In this document: positions 46,410 to 57,144 of the stretch, one piece after another
How the letters are laid out: each line of letters opens with the position of its first letter
Numbering within the stretch: the first letter of the stretch is position 1
DNA from: Pseudomonas batumici
GTDB taxonomy: Bacteria; Pseudomonadota; Gammaproteobacteria; Pseudomonadales; Pseudomonadaceae
Direction: 5' to 3'
Length of the DNA: 64,000 nt
NCBI RefSeq assembly: GCF_000820515.1
Contig: NZ_JXDG01000031.1
Location: 1 to 64,000 of the forward strand
Translations under genes and position numbers: made by a program
The notes under the pieces: generated by a model
Told to the model about the DNA's origin: nothing
The model's database searches: none
The model's input: the letters and a program-made list of their open reading frames with translations, nothing else

Positions 46410-47708
46410 ATGCACGCCACACCACCGACCGCCACTTCTACCCGTGCCAAGGCGGGCGCGGTATTCCGCGTCACCTCGGGCAACTTCCTCGAACAGTTCG
46501 ACTTCTTCCTGTTCGGTTTCTACGCCACCTACATCGCCGCCGCCTTCTTCCCCGCCAGCAGTGAGTTCGCCTCGCTGATGATGACCTTCGCGGTGTTCGG
46601 CGCCGGCTTCCTGATGCGCCCGCTGGGTGCGGTGATCCTCGGCGCCTATATCGATGACGTCGGTCGGCGCAAGGGCCTGATCGTCACCCTGTCGATCATG
46701 GCCAGCGGCACCATCCTGATCGTGCTGGTCCCCGGCTACGAAAGCATCGGCCTGCTGGCCCCGGCCCTGGTCTTGATCGGTCGCCTGCTCCAAGGCTTCT
46801 CAGCCGGTGCCGAACTGGGCGGTGTCTCGGTCTATCTGTCGGAAATCGCCACCCCTGGGCGCAAGGGCTTCTTCACCGCCTGGCAGTCGTGCAGCCAGCA
46901 AGTGGCCGTGGTCATCGCCGCCGCCCTGGGCTACGCACTGAACCAGTGGATGTCGGCCAGCGCCGTAGCCGATTGGGGCTGGCGTATCCCGTTTCTGGTT
47001 GGCTGCATGATCGTGCCGTTCATCTTCCTGCTGCGTCGCAAGCTGGCGGAAACCGAAGAGTTCGCCCAGCGTCGTCATCGTCCGGGCATGCGCGAGGTGT
47101 TCAACACCCTGGCGCAGAACTGGGTCGTCGTGGTCGCCGGCATGCTGATGGTCGCGCTGACCACCACCGCCTTCTACCTGATCACCGTCTATGCACCGAC
47201 CTTCGGCAAGACCGTGCTGCACCTGAGCACCGCCGACAGCCTGCTGGTGACCTTGCTGGTGGGGGTCTCGAACTTCTGCTGGCTGCCCCTGGGCGGCACC
47301 CTCTCCGACCGTATCGGCCGCCGTCCGGTGTTGCTGACCATGGCCGGCCTGACCCTGGCCACGGCCTATCCGGCGCTGTCGCTGCTGGTCCAGGCACCGA
47401 GTTTCACCAGCATGCTGCTGGTGCTGCTGTGGCTGTCGTTTCTCTACGGGATGTACAACGGCGCGATGGTGGCGGCCCTGACTGAAATCATGCCGGCAGA
47501 AGTCCGGGTGGCGGGTTTCTCCCTGGCCTACAGTTTGGCGACGGCGGTGTTCGGCGGTTTCACCCCGGCGATCTCCACCGCCCTGATCCAGTACACCGGG
47601 GACAAGGCCGCGCCGGGCTACTGGATGAGCTTCGCCGCGCTCTGCGCTTTGTGCGCGACGCTGTTTCTGTATCGCCGCAGCACGCTGCAGCTCAAGCCGG
47701 CCGTTTGA
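46410..47708 (+). CDS. MFS proton symporter, citrate/tricarballylate type
   Basis: A 432-residue MHS-family transporter with 12 helices: [20 protein letters not shown] in helix 1, [17 protein letters not shown] as motif A and [21 protein letters not shown] in helix 4 are hallmarks of the CitA/TcuC/ShiA subgroup that imports tricarboxylates with protons. ATG 46410 has GGAGA upstream. A periplasmic binding protein gene follows 30 bases after and a convergent LysR gene follows that, so this is a likely carboxylate uptake locus. Confidence 0.9.
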   Translation: MHATPPTATSTRAKAGAVFRVTSGNFLEQFDFFLFGFYATYIAAAFFPASSEFASLMMTFAVFGAGFLMRPLGAVILGAYIDDVGRRKGLIVTLSIMASGTILIVLVPGYESIGLLAPALVLIGRLLQGFSAGAELGGVSVYLSEIATPGRKGFFTAWQSCSQQVAVVIAAALGYALNQWMSASAVADWGWRIPFLVGCMIVPFIFLLRRKLAETEEFAQRRHRPGMREVFNTLAQNWVVVVAGMLMVALTTTAFYLITVYAPTFGKTVLHLSTADSLLVTLLVGVSNFCWLPLGGTLSDRIGRRPVLLTMAGLTLATAYPALSLLVQAPSFTSMLLVLLWLSFLYGMYNGAMVAALTEIMPAEVRVAGFSLAYSLATAVFGGFTPAISTALIQYTGDKAAPGYWMSFAALCALCATLFLYRRSTLQLKPAV

Positions 47709-47738
47709 CTGTTCGCCGCTAAAAACAAGAGAGATCCG

Positions 47739-48512
47739 ATGAAAGCATTGCTATTGAAATTGGCCCTGGTCGGCAGCCTGGCCCTGGGCAGCCTGGTGGC
47801 CCAGGCCGAGGAAATCCGCGTGATGACCTCCGGCGGCTTTACCGCCGCCTACAAGCTCCTCGGCCCGAAATTCGCCGCCGACACCGGCAACACCCTTGAG
47901 ACCATTCTCGGCCCGTCCATGGGCAAGGCCCCGGAAGCCATCCCCAATCGGCTGGCGCGAGGTGAAAAGGCCGATGTGCTGATCATGGTCGGCTATGCCC
48001 TCGATGAGTTGATCAAGCAGGGCAAGGTGTTGCCCGGCTCACGGGTCGAACTGGCCGATTCGCGGATCGGCCTGGTGGTGCGCGAAGGCAGTGCCAAGCC
48101 GGCCATCGGCACCGAGGCCGAATTGAAGGACACCTTGCTCAAGGCCAAGTCCGTGGCCTACTCCGACAGTGCCAGCGGCGTGTATATCCAGGATCAGCTG
48201 TTCAAGCGCCTGGGCATCGAAGCACAACTCAAGCCCAAGGCGACCATGGTGCCGAAGATCCCGGTGGCCTCGGTGGTGGCAACGGGGGAATACCAGCTGG
48301 GCTTCCAACAGGTCAGCGAGCTGCTGCCGGTGCCGGGGGTGACCTATGTCGGCAAGATCCCGGAGTCGCTGCAGTCGGTGACGCGTTTTGCCGCCGGGAT
48401 TCCGGTAGGAGCCGAGCATCCCGCACAAGCCAAGGCCCTGCTTGACTACCTGGCCGCTCCGGCAGCCCAGGCCACCGTGAAGGCCACCGGATTGGACTCG
48501 ATCAGCCACTGA
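47739..48512 (+). CDS. periplasmic substrate-binding protein, ModA-like
   Basis: A 257-residue protein with Sec signal (ALLLKLALVGSLALGSLVAQA, cleavage near residue 23) and an SBP class II body (IRVMTSGGFTAAYKLLGPKF). It has the ModA/molybdate-like fold, but the local partner is an MFS symporter and there is no ABC permease, so the ligand is unclear. ATG 47739 follows AGAGAGA. Such orphan binding proteins commonly accompany tricarboxylate or aconitate symporters in Pseudomonas (recalled, not proven here). Confidence 0.88.
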   Translation: MKALLLKLALVGSLALGSLVAQAEEIRVMTSGGFTAAYKLLGPKFAADTGNTLETILGPSMGKAPEAIPNRLARGEKADVLIMVGYALDELIKQGKVLPGSRVELADSRIGLVVREGSAKPAIGTEAELKDTLLKAKSVAYSDSASGVYIQDQLFKRLGIEAQLKPKATMVPKIPVASVVATGEYQLGFQQVSELLPVPGVTYVGKIPESLQSVTRFAAGIPVGAEHPAQAKALLDYLAAPAAQATVKATGLDSISH

Positions 48513-49416
48513 CCTCGGATCGCGACACCTTCATCTCGACAATCAGCCGCTCCAGCTCCCGTGCCGCCGGGGTCAGCACCCGTCCCCGGCGCTTGAGCAG
48601 CCCGACCTTGCGCATCACGGTCGGCTCGATCAGCGGCACACTGGTGAGAATCGGATGCCCGTCCCCCGGCATCGCCATGGTCGGCACCGCCGCCACCCCC
48701 AACCCGGCCTCCACCAGACCGATCATGGTGGTGACGTGCCGGGTTTCGCAGACCCCGGGCTTCTGCGGTGCGATACCCACCAACGCCTGGTCGAGCAGGA
48801 AACGATTGCCCGAGGTCTTGTCGAGGCTGATGTAGTCCTGCTGGTACAGCTCGGTCCAGGTCACGCTGGCCCGCCCGGCCAGCGGATGATCGCGGCGACA
48901 GGCCATGACATAGCGCTCCTCCACCAGCAGCTCGAATTCGATCTCCGCTTGCAGGTTGCCGGTGAAACTCAGGCCGAAATCCGCCTCGCCACTGAGCACG
49001 GCGGCATGCACGTCGTTGGCGCTGGAGTCCAGGACCTTAACCCTGATTTTTGGGTATTGCCGGTGATAGTGGGCAACCACCTTCGGCATGAAGTAATAGG
49101 CCGCCGACGGCACGCAAGCCACCGTGACATGCCCCAGCCGGGTCGAGGCCACGTCGGTGATGCCGAGCAGGGCCAGGTCCAGGTCATCCAGCAAGCGCTC
49201 CACCGTCGGCGCGAACGCCCGGCCCACCTGGGTCAGGCTGACCCGTCGGGTGGTGCGCTCGAACAGCCGCACACCCAGCGCATCCTCCAGCTTCTCCACC
49301 CGCCGACTCAAGGCCGGCTGGGAAATGCTGATGGCCTGGGCCGCCTTGCGAAAGCTGCCCTGCTCCACCACGGCGCGAAAGGCCTGCAAGTCGTTCAAAT
49401 CGAAGTTGATGGCCAT
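48502..49416 (-). CDS. LysR-family transcriptional regulator
   Basis: A 304-residue protein with HTH GSFRKAAQAISISQPALSRRVEKLE and an effector domain of the CynR/GltC sort. ATG 49416 is used. It is convergent with the binding-protein gene (11-base overlap) and is a plausible regulator of the symporter locus or of an unlinked one. Confidence 0.92.
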   Translation of the reverse strand: MAINFDLNDLQAFRAVVEQGSFRKAAQAISISQPALSRRVEKLEDALGVRLFERTTRRVSLTQVGRAFAPTVERLLDDLDLALLGITDVASTRLGHVTVACVPSAAYYFMPKVVAHYHRQYPKIRVKVLDSSANDVHAAVLSGEADFGLSFTGNLQAEIEFELLVEERYVMACRRDHPLAGRASVTWTELYQQDYISLDKTSGNRFLLDQALVGIAPQKPGVCETRHVTTMIGLVEAGLGVAAVPTMAMPGDGHPILTSVPLIEPTVMRKVGLLKRRGRVLTPAARELERLIVEMKVSRSEVSG

Positions 49417-49517
49417 GGCGCTGACTCGTCGGAAACTGATTGATCAGTCTAACGCATGAGTCAACCGATTCGATGCATGAGTTGCACGTGAACAGGCGTC
49501 GTTCACCCGGAAATAAA

Positions 49518-49547
49518 AAGCCCGGCCTGATTGCTCAGGCCGGGCTT
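49518..49547. terminator. intrinsic terminator downstream of ilvE
   Basis: AAGCCCGGCCTGA, loop TTGC, then TCAGGCCGGGCTT gives a perfect 13-bp stem with A/T runs at both ends. It lies 30 bases after the ilvE stop on the minus strand. Confidence 0.92.
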
Positions 49548-49577
49548 TCACACTGTCGAATCAGGCAGTCGCAGGCA

Positions 49578-50597
49578 TCAGACCTTGACGATCCAGCCCG
49601 CCGGCGCCTCGATGTCGCCGGTCTGTACGCCGGTCAGTTCGCTGTACAGGCGCTGGGTCACCGGACCAACTTCGGTCTCGCTGTGGAACACGTGCAGCTT
49701 GCCGTTGTACTCGATGCCGCCGATCGGCGTGATCACCGCGGCAGTGCCGCAGGCGCCGGCTTCCTTGAAGTCGGCGATCTTGTCGATCAGCACATCGCCT
49801 TCGACGACTTTCAGGCCCAGGCGCGATTCGGCCAGTTCCATCAGCGACATGCGGGTAATGCCCGGCAATACCGAAGGCGACTTCGGCGTGACGAATTCGT
49901 TGTTGCCGGTGATGCCGAAGAAGTTGGCCGAACCGACTTCCTCGATCTTCGAATGGGTCAGTGGGTCCAGGTAGATGCTGTCGGCGAAGCCACGCTTCTT
50001 GGCTTCGGCACCCGGCATCAGGCTGGCGGCATAGTTGCCACCGACCTTGGCCGCACCGGTGCCTTGCGGAGCCGCGCGGTCGTAGCTGGAGATCACGAAA
50101 TTGTGCGGCTTCATGCCGCCCTTGAAGTAGGCGCCGACCGGGATGCAGAAGATCGAGAAGATGAACTCGGGAGCGGTACGCACGCCGATGTTGTCACCCA
50201 CGCCGATCACGAACGGCCGCAGGTACAGCGCGCCGCCACTGCCGTAAGGCGGGATGAAACGTTCGTTGGCACGCACCACCTGCTTGCAGGCTTCGATAAA
50301 CACGTCGGTCGGTACATGCGGCATCAGCAGGCGCGAGCAGCTGCGCTGCATGCGCGCGGCGTTCTGGTCAGGACGGAACAGGTTGATCGAACCATCCTTG
50401 CAACGGTAGGCCTTCATGCCTTCGAAGCACTGCTGGCCGTAGTGCAGCGCGGTCGAACCTTCGCTGATGTGCAGGACGTTGTCTTCGGTCAGCGTGCCCT
50501 TGTCCCACTCACCGTTACGGTAGTACGACAGGTAGCGCTTGTCGGTCTTGACGTAATCGAAACCCAGCTTGTCCCAGTTAATGCTTTCCTGACCCAT
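49578..50597 (-). CDS. ilvE: branched-chain amino acid aminotransferase
   Basis: A 339-residue class IV PLP aminotransferase of the BCAT type: GMKAYRCKDGSINLFRPDQN, then GTGAAKVGGNYAASLMPGA with the PLP lysine, and KIEEVGSANFFGI as the EVGxxN motif. It makes and breaks Leu, Ile and Val in the cytoplasm. ATG 50597 follows GAGGG; a longer frame to 50666 lacks BCAT sequence. It is monocistronic, with its own terminator. Confidence 0.96.
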   Translation of the reverse strand: MGQESINWDKLGFDYVKTDKRYLSYYRNGEWDKGTLTEDNVLHISEGSTALHYGQQCFEGMKAYRCKDGSINLFRPDQNAARMQRSCSRLLMPHVPTDVFIEACKQVVRANERFIPPYGSGGALYLRPFVIGVGDNIGVRTAPEFIFSIFCIPVGAYFKGGMKPHNFVISSYDRAAPQGTGAAKVGGNYAASLMPGAEAKKRGFADSIYLDPLTHSKIEEVGSANFFGITGNNEFVTPKSPSVLPGITRMSLMELAESRLGLKVVEGDVLIDKIADFKEAGACGTAAVITPIGGIEYNGKLHVFHSETEVGPVTQRLYSELTGVQTGDIEAPAGWIVKV

Positions 50598-50847
50598 GGC
50601 ACCCTCAATCATCTGATAACCGCCCGAATCGCTCAGGCTTATGACATTTTTTCCGCAGACCCACACAATACTCTATTCAGGCAGGAAATCGCAGCCTGGA
50701 CGACGTGCATGTCCTACATGCGTTTATGCCCGGTCCGATGCACTAGCGCCAGGGGCTGCCCATGCTGGCGCGGGACATGCGACATGGCAAAATGCCGGAC
50801 CCTACCGATCGGGAAATCATTCATGGGGTACCGACCCTGGAGAAGTT

Positions 50848-51192
50848 ATGACGAACACTGAACTGCAGGTGACGGACCTGCTGGAAGGCGACGGCAAGGC
50901 CGTGGTCAAGGGCGCCCTGATCACCACCCACTACCGCGGCACGCTCGACGATGGCAGCGAGTTCGACTCGTCCCATAGTCGTGGCAAGCCGTTCCAGTGC
51001 GTGATCGGCACAGGGCGGGTGATCAAGGGCTGGGATATCGGCCTGATGGGCATGAAGGTCGGCGGCAAACGCCGACTGTTCGTGCCGGCGCACCTGGCCT
51101 ATGGCGAACGCGGGATGGGTTCGCGGGTCGCCCCTGGCGCCGACCTGACCTTTGAAATCGAGTTGCTGGAAGTGCTGACAAGGGATGATTGA
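50848..51192 (+). CDS. FKBP-type peptidyl-prolyl isomerase
   Basis: A 114-residue cytoplasmic FKBP domain with no leader: ALITTHYRGTLDDGSEFDSSH, VIGTGRVIKGWDIGLMGMKVG and RLFVPAHLAYGERGMG are the standard blocks. ATG 50848 has CTGGAGAA upstream. It stands alone, convergent with a GST gene. Confidence 0.94.
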   Translation: MTNTELQVTDLLEGDGKAVVKGALITTHYRGTLDDGSEFDSSHSRGKPFQCVIGTGRVIKGWDIGLMGMKVGGKRRLFVPAHLAYGERGMGSRVAPGADLTFEIELLEVLTRDD

Positions 51193-51227
51193 GCAGGCCT
51201 GATCGAACCCTGGCCTGCCTCCACGAC

Positions 51228-51926
51228 TCAACTCGGAATGGTCAGCCCTTTGATCACCGCCGGGCGGGCCAGGAACTGCTCCAGTGCGCGCAGCACATGG
51301 GGGAAGTCCTTGATACCCACCAGGTCGCCGGCTTCGTAGAAACCGATCAGGTTGCGGATCCATGGGAAGGTGGCGATGTCGGCGATGCTGTAGTCGTCGC
51401 CCATGATCCAGCGACGGCTTTCCAGGCGCCGGTCCAGCACACTCAGCAGGCGCTTGCTCTCGGCGACGTAACGGTCGCGCGGACGCTTGTCCTCGTAGTC
51501 CTTGCCGGCGAACTTGTTGAAGAAACCGAGCTGGCCGAACATCGGTCCGATGCCGCCCATCTGGAACATCACCCACTGGATGGTTTCATAGCGCCGGGCC
51601 AGGTCCTTGGACATGAAGCGCCCGGTTTTCTCGGCGAGGTAGATCAGGATCGCCCCGGACTCGAACAACGGCAGCGGCTGGCCGTCGGGACCGTTGGGGT
51701 CAATGATGGCCGGGATCTTGTTGTTGGGGCTCAACGAGATGAATTCCGGCGTCAGTTGGTCATTGCTGGAGAAACTGACCAGGTGCGCCTCATAAGGCAG
51801 GCCCAGCTCTTCGAGCATGATCGAAACCTTGACGCCGTTGGGCGTGGGCAACGAGTAGAGCTGGAGTCGGTCAGGATGTTGCGCGGGCCATTTCTGCGTG
51901 ATGGTGAACTCGGAAAGATCAGTCAT
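51228..51926 (-). CDS. glutathione S-transferase, YfcG/Nu-like
   Basis: A 232-residue GST with thioredoxin-like N-domain (TPNGVKVSIMLEELGLPYEAHL, SPNNKIPAIIDPNGPDG, LFESGAILIYLAEKTG) and an all-helical C-domain (DYSIADIATFPWIRNL). The blocks match the Nu-class YfcG group of disulfide-bond reductases using glutathione. ATG 51926 is used. It is a single-gene unit. Confidence 0.92.
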   Translation of the reverse strand: MTDLSEFTITQKWPAQHPDRLQLYSLPTPNGVKVSIMLEELGLPYEAHLVSFSSNDQLTPEFISLSPNNKIPAIIDPNGPDGQPLPLFESGAILIYLAEKTGRFMSKDLARRYETIQWVMFQMGGIGPMFGQLGFFNKFAGKDYEDKRPRDRYVAESKRLLSVLDRRLESRRWIMGDDYSIADIATFPWIRNLIGFYEAGDLVGIKDFPHVLRALEQFLARPAVIKGLTIPS

Positions 51927-52023
51927 GGAAGGCTTCCAGCAAGCGGCAGGGAATGCGACAGCGGATCGACGGGTGATCCGTTCGGCGAATGATTATAGGC
52001 ATAATCTGTTCGCCGGAGCGTCG

Positions 52024-55000
52024 TCAGCGGAAATCCCGGCTGCGCACGGTGATATCGGCCAACATCGAGCCCAGGTCGCTCAAGCGCCCGGCAATCACAT
52101 GCCGCACCTCGCCCTCGGTTTCCAGGCGTCCGTCGACTTTCAGCAACTGCGCGCCCACCAGCACTTGCCGTTGCCGCTCGGCCAGGTCGCGCCAGACCAC
52201 CACGTTGACGTTGCCGAATTCATCCTCAAGGGTGACAAAGGTCACCCCACTGGCCGTGCCCGGTCGCTGGCGCCCGGTGACCAGGCCGACAATGCTCACC
52301 GGCCGGCCGTGTTCGACGTCCAGCAGCTCCCGCGAACTGCGACAGCGCAAGGCTTGCAGCTGCCCGCGCAACAAGGCCAGCGGGTGCGGGCCCAAGGTCG
52401 TGCCGAGGCTGGCGTAATCCGCTTGCAGGTCCTCGCCGACACTCGGGCGCGGCAAGGCCACCGGGGGTTCGGTCGCCCTCGATAACCCGGCAAACAAGCC
52501 CAACTGCCGCTCGACCCCCGCCACTTCCCAGCGCGCCCGGTAACGATGGCCCGACAGGCCACGCAAGGCGCCAGCATCAGCCAGGAGTTCCTGGGCCCGG
52601 GTATCGAGCCGCGCCCGCTCGCCGAGGTCGGCGATATCCTCGAAATCCCCGGCCCCGCGGGCCTCTTCGATGCGCAGCGCATCCTCCTCGCGAAACCCGC
52701 GAATCATCCGCAAGCCCAGGCGCAACGCTGGCTGCGGACCTTCACTCGGCTCCAGGCTGCAATCCCAGGCGCTGGCCCGGACATCCACCGGGCGAATCTG
52801 CAAGTGGTGACGACGGGCATCCTGGAGGATCTGGTCCGGGCTGTAGAAGCCCATCGGCCAACTGTTGATCAGCGCACAGGCGAACGCCGCCGGCTCATGG
52901 CACTTCAACCAGCAACTGGCGTAGGTCAGCAAGGCGAAGCTGGCGGCATGGGACTCGGGAAAACCGTAACTGCCAAAACCCTTGATCTGTTCGAAGATCT
53001 GCGCGGCGAACTCCGGAGGATAACCGTTTTTCGCCATGCCCCCGGCCAGCCGCAGGCGGTGCGGTTCAAGCCCGCCATGGCGCTTCCAGGCGGCCATGGA
53101 ACGGCGCAACTGATCGGCCTCGCCCGGGGTGTAGTTCGCCGCTACCACGGCAATCTGCATGACCTGTTCCTGAAACAGCGGCACCCCCAGGGTGCGTTTC
53201 AGGACCTCTTCAAGCGCCGGTGACGGATAGGTCTCGGGCTCCACCTTGTGGCGGCGCCGCAGGTACGGATGCACCATCCCGCCCTGGATCGGCCCCGGCC
53301 GGACAATCGCCACTTCGATCACCAGGTCATAGAAATTCTCCGGTTTGAGCCGTGGCAGCATCGACATCTGGGCCCGCGATTCGATCTGGAAGACCCCGAT
53401 GGTGTCGGCCCGGCCGATCATCGCGTAGGTCGGCTTATCGTCCGGCGGAATGCTGGCCAGCGTCCAGCGCGGCCCGCCGCGATACTGCTGCACCAGGTCG
53501 AAACAACGGCGCAGCGCGCTGAGCATGCCCAGGGCCAGGACATCGACCTTGAGCAAACCGACCTTGTCCAGGTCGTCCTTGTCCCACTGGATAATGGTGC
53601 GCTCAGCCATGGCGGCGTTTTCCACCGGCACCAGGGTGTCCAGCGGCTGCTCGGAAATCACGAAGCCCCCCGGATGCTGGGACAGGTGCCGGGGAAAACC
53701 GATCAGTTGCCGGGTCAGCCCCAGCACCCGGCGCAGCACCGGGCTGTCGGGGTCGAAACCGCTTTCGCGCAGCCGTTCGGGCGCCGGCGGTTCATCGCTC
53801 CAATGACCACAGGCATCGGCCAGGGCATTGATCTGGTCCGGCGGCAGGCCCAGTGCCTTGGCCACATCCCGCACCGCCCCCGCGCCATGGTAGGTGCTGA
53901 CCACCGCCGTCAGCGCCGCCCGACCGCGGCCATAGCGCTGGAACACGTATTGCAGCACCTCTTCGCGGCGATCGTGCTCGAAGTCGACATCGATATCCGG
54001 GGGCTCGTTGCGCTCGCGGGACAGGAAGCGCTCGAACAGCATGTTGGTGCGATCCGGGTTCAGTTCGGTGACCCCCAGGGCATAACACACCACCGAATTC
54101 GCCGCCGAACCGCGCCCCTGGCAGAGAATGCCCTGGTCGCGGGCGAAACGGACGATATCCTGCACCGTCAGGAAATAGCTGTCGTAGTCCAGCTCGGCGA
54201 TCAGCGTCAGCTCTTTCTCGATCAACTCGCGGACCCGGGGACTGATCCCCTCGGGCCAACGTCGCCGGACGCCCTCTTCCGTCAGGTGGCGCAGCCAGGA
54301 CGTCGGGGTCTGCCCTTGCGGCACCAGCTCACGGGGATACTGGTAACGCAACTGGCCGAGGTCGAAGGTACAACGCCGGGCAATGACCTGGGTCTCGGCC
54401 AGCAAGGCCGCCGGATAGATCCCGCGCAAGGCCTCGAGACTGCGCAGATGCCGCTCGCCATTGGCATGCAGCTGCTGCCCGGCATCGGCGACCCGGGTGT
54501 GCAGGCGAATGGCGGTCATGGTGTCCTGCAGGGCGCGCCGGGCCCGCACGTGCATATGTACATCGCCACTGGCCACGGCGGGAATCGCCAGTTCGTCGGC
54601 CAGGGCCAGCAACCGTGCCAGACGCTGCTCATCGTCCTGGCCGCAGTGCAGTTCCACCGCCAACCACAGGCGTTCGGGAAAATGCTCGCGCAACCAGCGG
54701 CCATCGGCTTCGGCGATATTCCGCTCTGGCAGCCACAACACCAGCAACCCGGGCAACGCCTGCTGGAAATCCGCCCGCAGCACTTGATAGCAGCCTTTTT
54801 CCGAGCGCCGCCGGGCCTGGGTGATCAGTCGGCAAAGGGCCTGGTAGCCCGCCAGGTTTTCCACCAGCAACACCACCCGAGGCCCGTTCTCGATCTGCAT
54901 TTCACTGCCGATGATCAACGGCAGGCCGCTCTCCTGCGCGGCCTGCCAGGCCCGGACAATCCCGGCCAGGGTGCATTCGTCGGTGATGGCCAGGGCTTGA

Positions 55001-55104
55001 TAACCCTGCTCCCTGGCCCGCTCGAACAACTCCTGGGCGCTGGAAGCCCCGCGCTGGAAACTGAAGTTCGACAGGCAATGCAGCTCGGCATAGTCGATGC
55101 TCAT
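52024..55104 (-). CDS. dnaE2: error-prone DNA polymerase III alpha subunit
   Basis: A 1026-residue C-family polymerase: an N-terminal PHP domain ([20 protein letters not shown]), palm with [14 protein letters not shown] and [12 protein letters not shown] (catalytic acids), thumb and fingers, and a C-terminal OB/HhH region. It is shorter than the replicative DnaE (about 1160-1170 residues) and lacks its tail, as ImuC/DnaE2 proteins do. ATG 55104 overlaps the imuB stop (ATGA). With ImuA and ImuB it performs SOS mutagenic bypass. Confidence 0.96.
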   Translation of the reverse strand: MSIDYAELHCLSNFSFQRGASSAQELFERAREQGYQALAITDECTLAGIVRAWQAAQESGLPLIIGSEMQIENGPRVVLLVENLAGYQALCRLITQARRRSEKGCYQVLRADFQQALPGLLVLWLPERNIAEADGRWLREHFPERLWLAVELHCGQDDEQRLARLLALADELAIPAVASGDVHMHVRARRALQDTMTAIRLHTRVADAGQQLHANGERHLRSLEALRGIYPAALLAETQVIARRCTFDLGQLRYQYPRELVPQGQTPTSWLRHLTEEGVRRRWPEGISPRVRELIEKELTLIAELDYDSYFLTVQDIVRFARDQGILCQGRGSAANSVVCYALGVTELNPDRTNMLFERFLSRERNEPPDIDVDFEHDRREEVLQYVFQRYGRGRAALTAVVSTYHGAGAVRDVAKALGLPPDQINALADACGHWSDEPPAPERLRESGFDPDSPVLRRVLGLTRQLIGFPRHLSQHPGGFVISEQPLDTLVPVENAAMAERTIIQWDKDDLDKVGLLKVDVLALGMLSALRRCFDLVQQYRGGPRWTLASIPPDDKPTYAMIGRADTIGVFQIESRAQMSMLPRLKPENFYDLVIEVAIVRPGPIQGGMVHPYLRRRHKVEPETYPSPALEEVLKRTLGVPLFQEQVMQIAVVAANYTPGEADQLRRSMAAWKRHGGLEPHRLRLAGGMAKNGYPPEFAAQIFEQIKGFGSYGFPESHAASFALLTYASCWLKCHEPAAFACALINSWPMGFYSPDQILQDARRHHLQIRPVDVRASAWDCSLEPSEGPQPALRLGLRMIRGFREEDALRIEEARGAGDFEDIADLGERARLDTRAQELLADAGALRGLSGHRYRARWEVAGVERQLGLFAGLSRATEPPVALPRPSVGEDLQADYASLGTTLGPHPLALLRGQLQALRCRSSRELLDVEHGRPVSIVGLVTGRQRPGTASGVTFVTLEDEFGNVNVVVWRDLAERQRQVLVGAQLLKVDGRLETEGEVRHVIAGRLSDLGSMLADITVRSRDFR

Positions 55105-56519
55105 GCGAACCAGCCCTGCAGCAGCAACGGGCCGCTTTCACCCACCGTGCGATAGGCCCAGGCGTGCCGCCCGGCACGGGTCTCGACCAAATAATAGTCG
55201 CGGCGGATATCCGCACCGTCCCACCAGCCCGACTCGATCCGCTCCGGCCCCAGCAGGACCCGCGCCGCCTGTTCGGGCAGTGGCAACGGTTCCTTGAGCA
55301 ACCAGCCGGGACGCAACGGCCCGCTCTCGGCCAGCGGACCGGGCGTGCTCGCCGACAGCGGCTGCCAGGCACATTCGGGACGGTGATCGGCCTGGAAACA
55401 CAGGCCCTGCACCGCGTCATCCCCCAGCCGGGCACGCAAGCGCTCGCGCAGTTGCTCCCAGGGCAAGGACTGTTGCGGGCGCTCGTCGAACAGTTCGCGG
55501 TGTTGCGGGACAAAGGCCGGCAAGTCCTCGGCCTCCAGGCGAAAGCCGCGTACCGCCGACTCGACCTGGACCTGCTCCAGCCGCCCACGGGCCAGTTCGA
55601 AGAGCATCGCCGGATCACGTTCGGCACTCAGCAGGCCGACCTTGATCCGCGTGTCCGCAATCCCGGCATGTTCCAGGATCAGTTCGAAACGCTGCACGCC
55701 GCTGTCACGTCCACAGAGAAATGCCGACAGGTCCCCGGTCAGGCGCCGCAAGGGAAACAGCAGGGCTTGGTGCGAAGTCACGTCGAAATTCAGCTCGATC
55801 CGCGCCGCGAAGCGATCCGGCGGCAGGTAGAACGCCAGGGCCAGCGGTCGCTCGCCGAGCAAGGTGTCGAGGTGCTTGAGCAACGACGCCTCGAAGCGCC
55901 GGGCCAGGCTATGCCGGGGCAAGGCCAGCACCTGGTCCAGGGTCCGCAGCCCCATGCGCGACAAGGCCGTGGCCGCGTCTTTTTCCAGCCCGGCCCGGTC
56001 GATCGGCATCGGCCCCAGGGCCTGGCGCAGGGCTTCATCGTCCACCAGCGCAAGGCCATCGTAGGCATTGGCCAGGACCCTGGCCGCCGCCGGATTCGGA
56101 GCGACGACAATCCGGTGACGAAAACCCAGGTCGCTCAGTTCCTTGCGCAGGCGTGCTTCCAGCTGCGGCCAGGGGCCGAACAAGCCCAGGCTGGATTCGA
56201 TCTCGAACAGCAAGGCGCGGGGATAACGCAGGCTGACCTGGGAGCTGAACCGATAGGCCCAGGCGGCGAGAAACTGTTGCCACTGCTCGATTTCAGCGGG
56301 GTCGTATTCGGCGCTGGCAAACGCCTTGGTCAGGGCATGGGCGGCGGTCAACGATTGCCCGGGACGCAGGCCCAGGGCCCGGGCCGCCGCGTTCACCGCC
56401 TGTATCACCCGGCGTTGCGGCGACCCCGTCAGCAGCGCCAGCGGCGCTTCAGGTTCCGGGGTACGGCGCAGCACACCGTCCAAGGCCAATTGCGGAAAAA
56501 CAATGCAAACCCAACGCAT
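55101..56519 (-). CDS. imuB: ImuB, Y-family polymerase-like protein of the mutasome
   Basis: A 472-residue Y-family relative beginning [18 protein letters not shown], with the little-finger region ([22 protein letters not shown]) preserved. It lacks the usual DxD and SxDE acidic residues of active Y polymerases, as ImuB does, so it is a scaffold, contacting beta clamp, ImuA and DnaE2. ATG 56519 follows TTGAGG; the frame is open upstream inside imuA but is not ImuB sequence. Confidence 0.93.
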   Translation of the reverse strand: MRWVCIVFPQLALDGVLRRTPEPEAPLALLTGSPQRRVIQAVNAAARALGLRPGQSLTAAHALTKAFASAEYDPAEIEQWQQFLAAWAYRFSSQVSLRYPRALLFEIESSLGLFGPWPQLEARLRKELSDLGFRHRIVVAPNPAAARVLANAYDGLALVDDEALRQALGPMPIDRAGLEKDAATALSRMGLRTLDQVLALPRHSLARRFEASLLKHLDTLLGERPLALAFYLPPDRFAARIELNFDVTSHQALLFPLRRLTGDLSAFLCGRDSGVQRFELILEHAGIADTRIKVGLLSAERDPAMLFELARGRLEQVQVESAVRGFRLEAEDLPAFVPQHRELFDERPQQSLPWEQLRERLRARLGDDAVQGLCFQADHRPECAWQPLSASTPGPLAESGPLRPGWLLKEPLPLPEQAARVLLGPERIESGWWDGADIRRDYYLVETRAGRHAWAYRTVGESGPLLLQGWFA

Positions 56520-56526
56520 GCCGACC

Positions 56527-57144
56527 TCAATGCCCTGTGTTGAAGGCAATCGGTGCCGAATGCGCCAGCCCGCCCCGGCACTTGAGCACGCGCAACTGGG
56601 CGGGCCGGCCTTCGACGGCAAGCCGCAGGGCCGCCGGTGACGGATTGATCGCCTCCTCCAGCGAGCGGTAGGCGAAGGCCAGGGTCTGGCCGCTTTCCGC
56701 CGCCACCTGCAAACGCCGCAAGGCCCGGTCGTCGACCTGTTGCGGCCAGCACAGCACCGCCCCGCAACTGCCGGAGCGCAGGCACTGTTCGGCCGCCCAC
56801 AAGGCATCACGCGCTGCCGCCTGGATCACCGACAACTGCCGCAGGTCCACACCCGCGCTCAACCACGCCTGGGGATAGGGCACATGGGGCGGCGCCACCA
56901 GGACGATCCGTTCGCCCCGGGCGGACAGGCGCGCCAGGGTCGGCCAGACCAGTTGCAACTCACCGACACCCTCGCCGGCGATCAGGATTTCGCTCAAGGC
57001 CGACTCTGGCCAGCCGCCACCGGGCAATACCGCATCCAGCGCGGCATGCCCGGTCGATGGCAGGCGGGGGGCCTGTACCGCGGGCCGACCTTTCCAGACC
57101 CGGCGCTCGTTCAGCAGCGAATCCAGTGCAACCACGGCGCCCAT
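56527..57144 (-). CDS. imuA: ImuA, RecA/SulA-like protein of the mutasome
   Basis: A 205-residue protein with a RecA-like beginning (TGHAALDAVLPGGGWPESALSEIL) but no intact Walker A lysine, as in ImuA/SulA-like proteins. GTG 57147 or ATG 57144 can start it; ATG is preferred. The start overlaps the lexA2 stop. It functions with imuB and dnaE2 in translesion synthesis. Confidence 0.9.
   Translation of the reverse strand: MGAVVALDSLLNERRVWKGRPAVQAPRLPSTGHAALDAVLPGGGWPESALSEILIAGEGVGELQLVWPTLARLSARGERIVLVAPPHVPYPQAWLSAGVDLRQLSVIQAAARDALWAAEQCLRSGSCGAVLCWPQQVDDRALRRLQVAAESGQTLAFAYRSLEEAINPSPAALRLAVEGRPAQLRVLKCRGGLAHSAPIAFNTGH

Noticed and set aside
55164..56543. 459-codon plus-strand frame opposite imuB
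   Set aside because: Gln/Arg/Pro-rich shadow of imuB with no domain.
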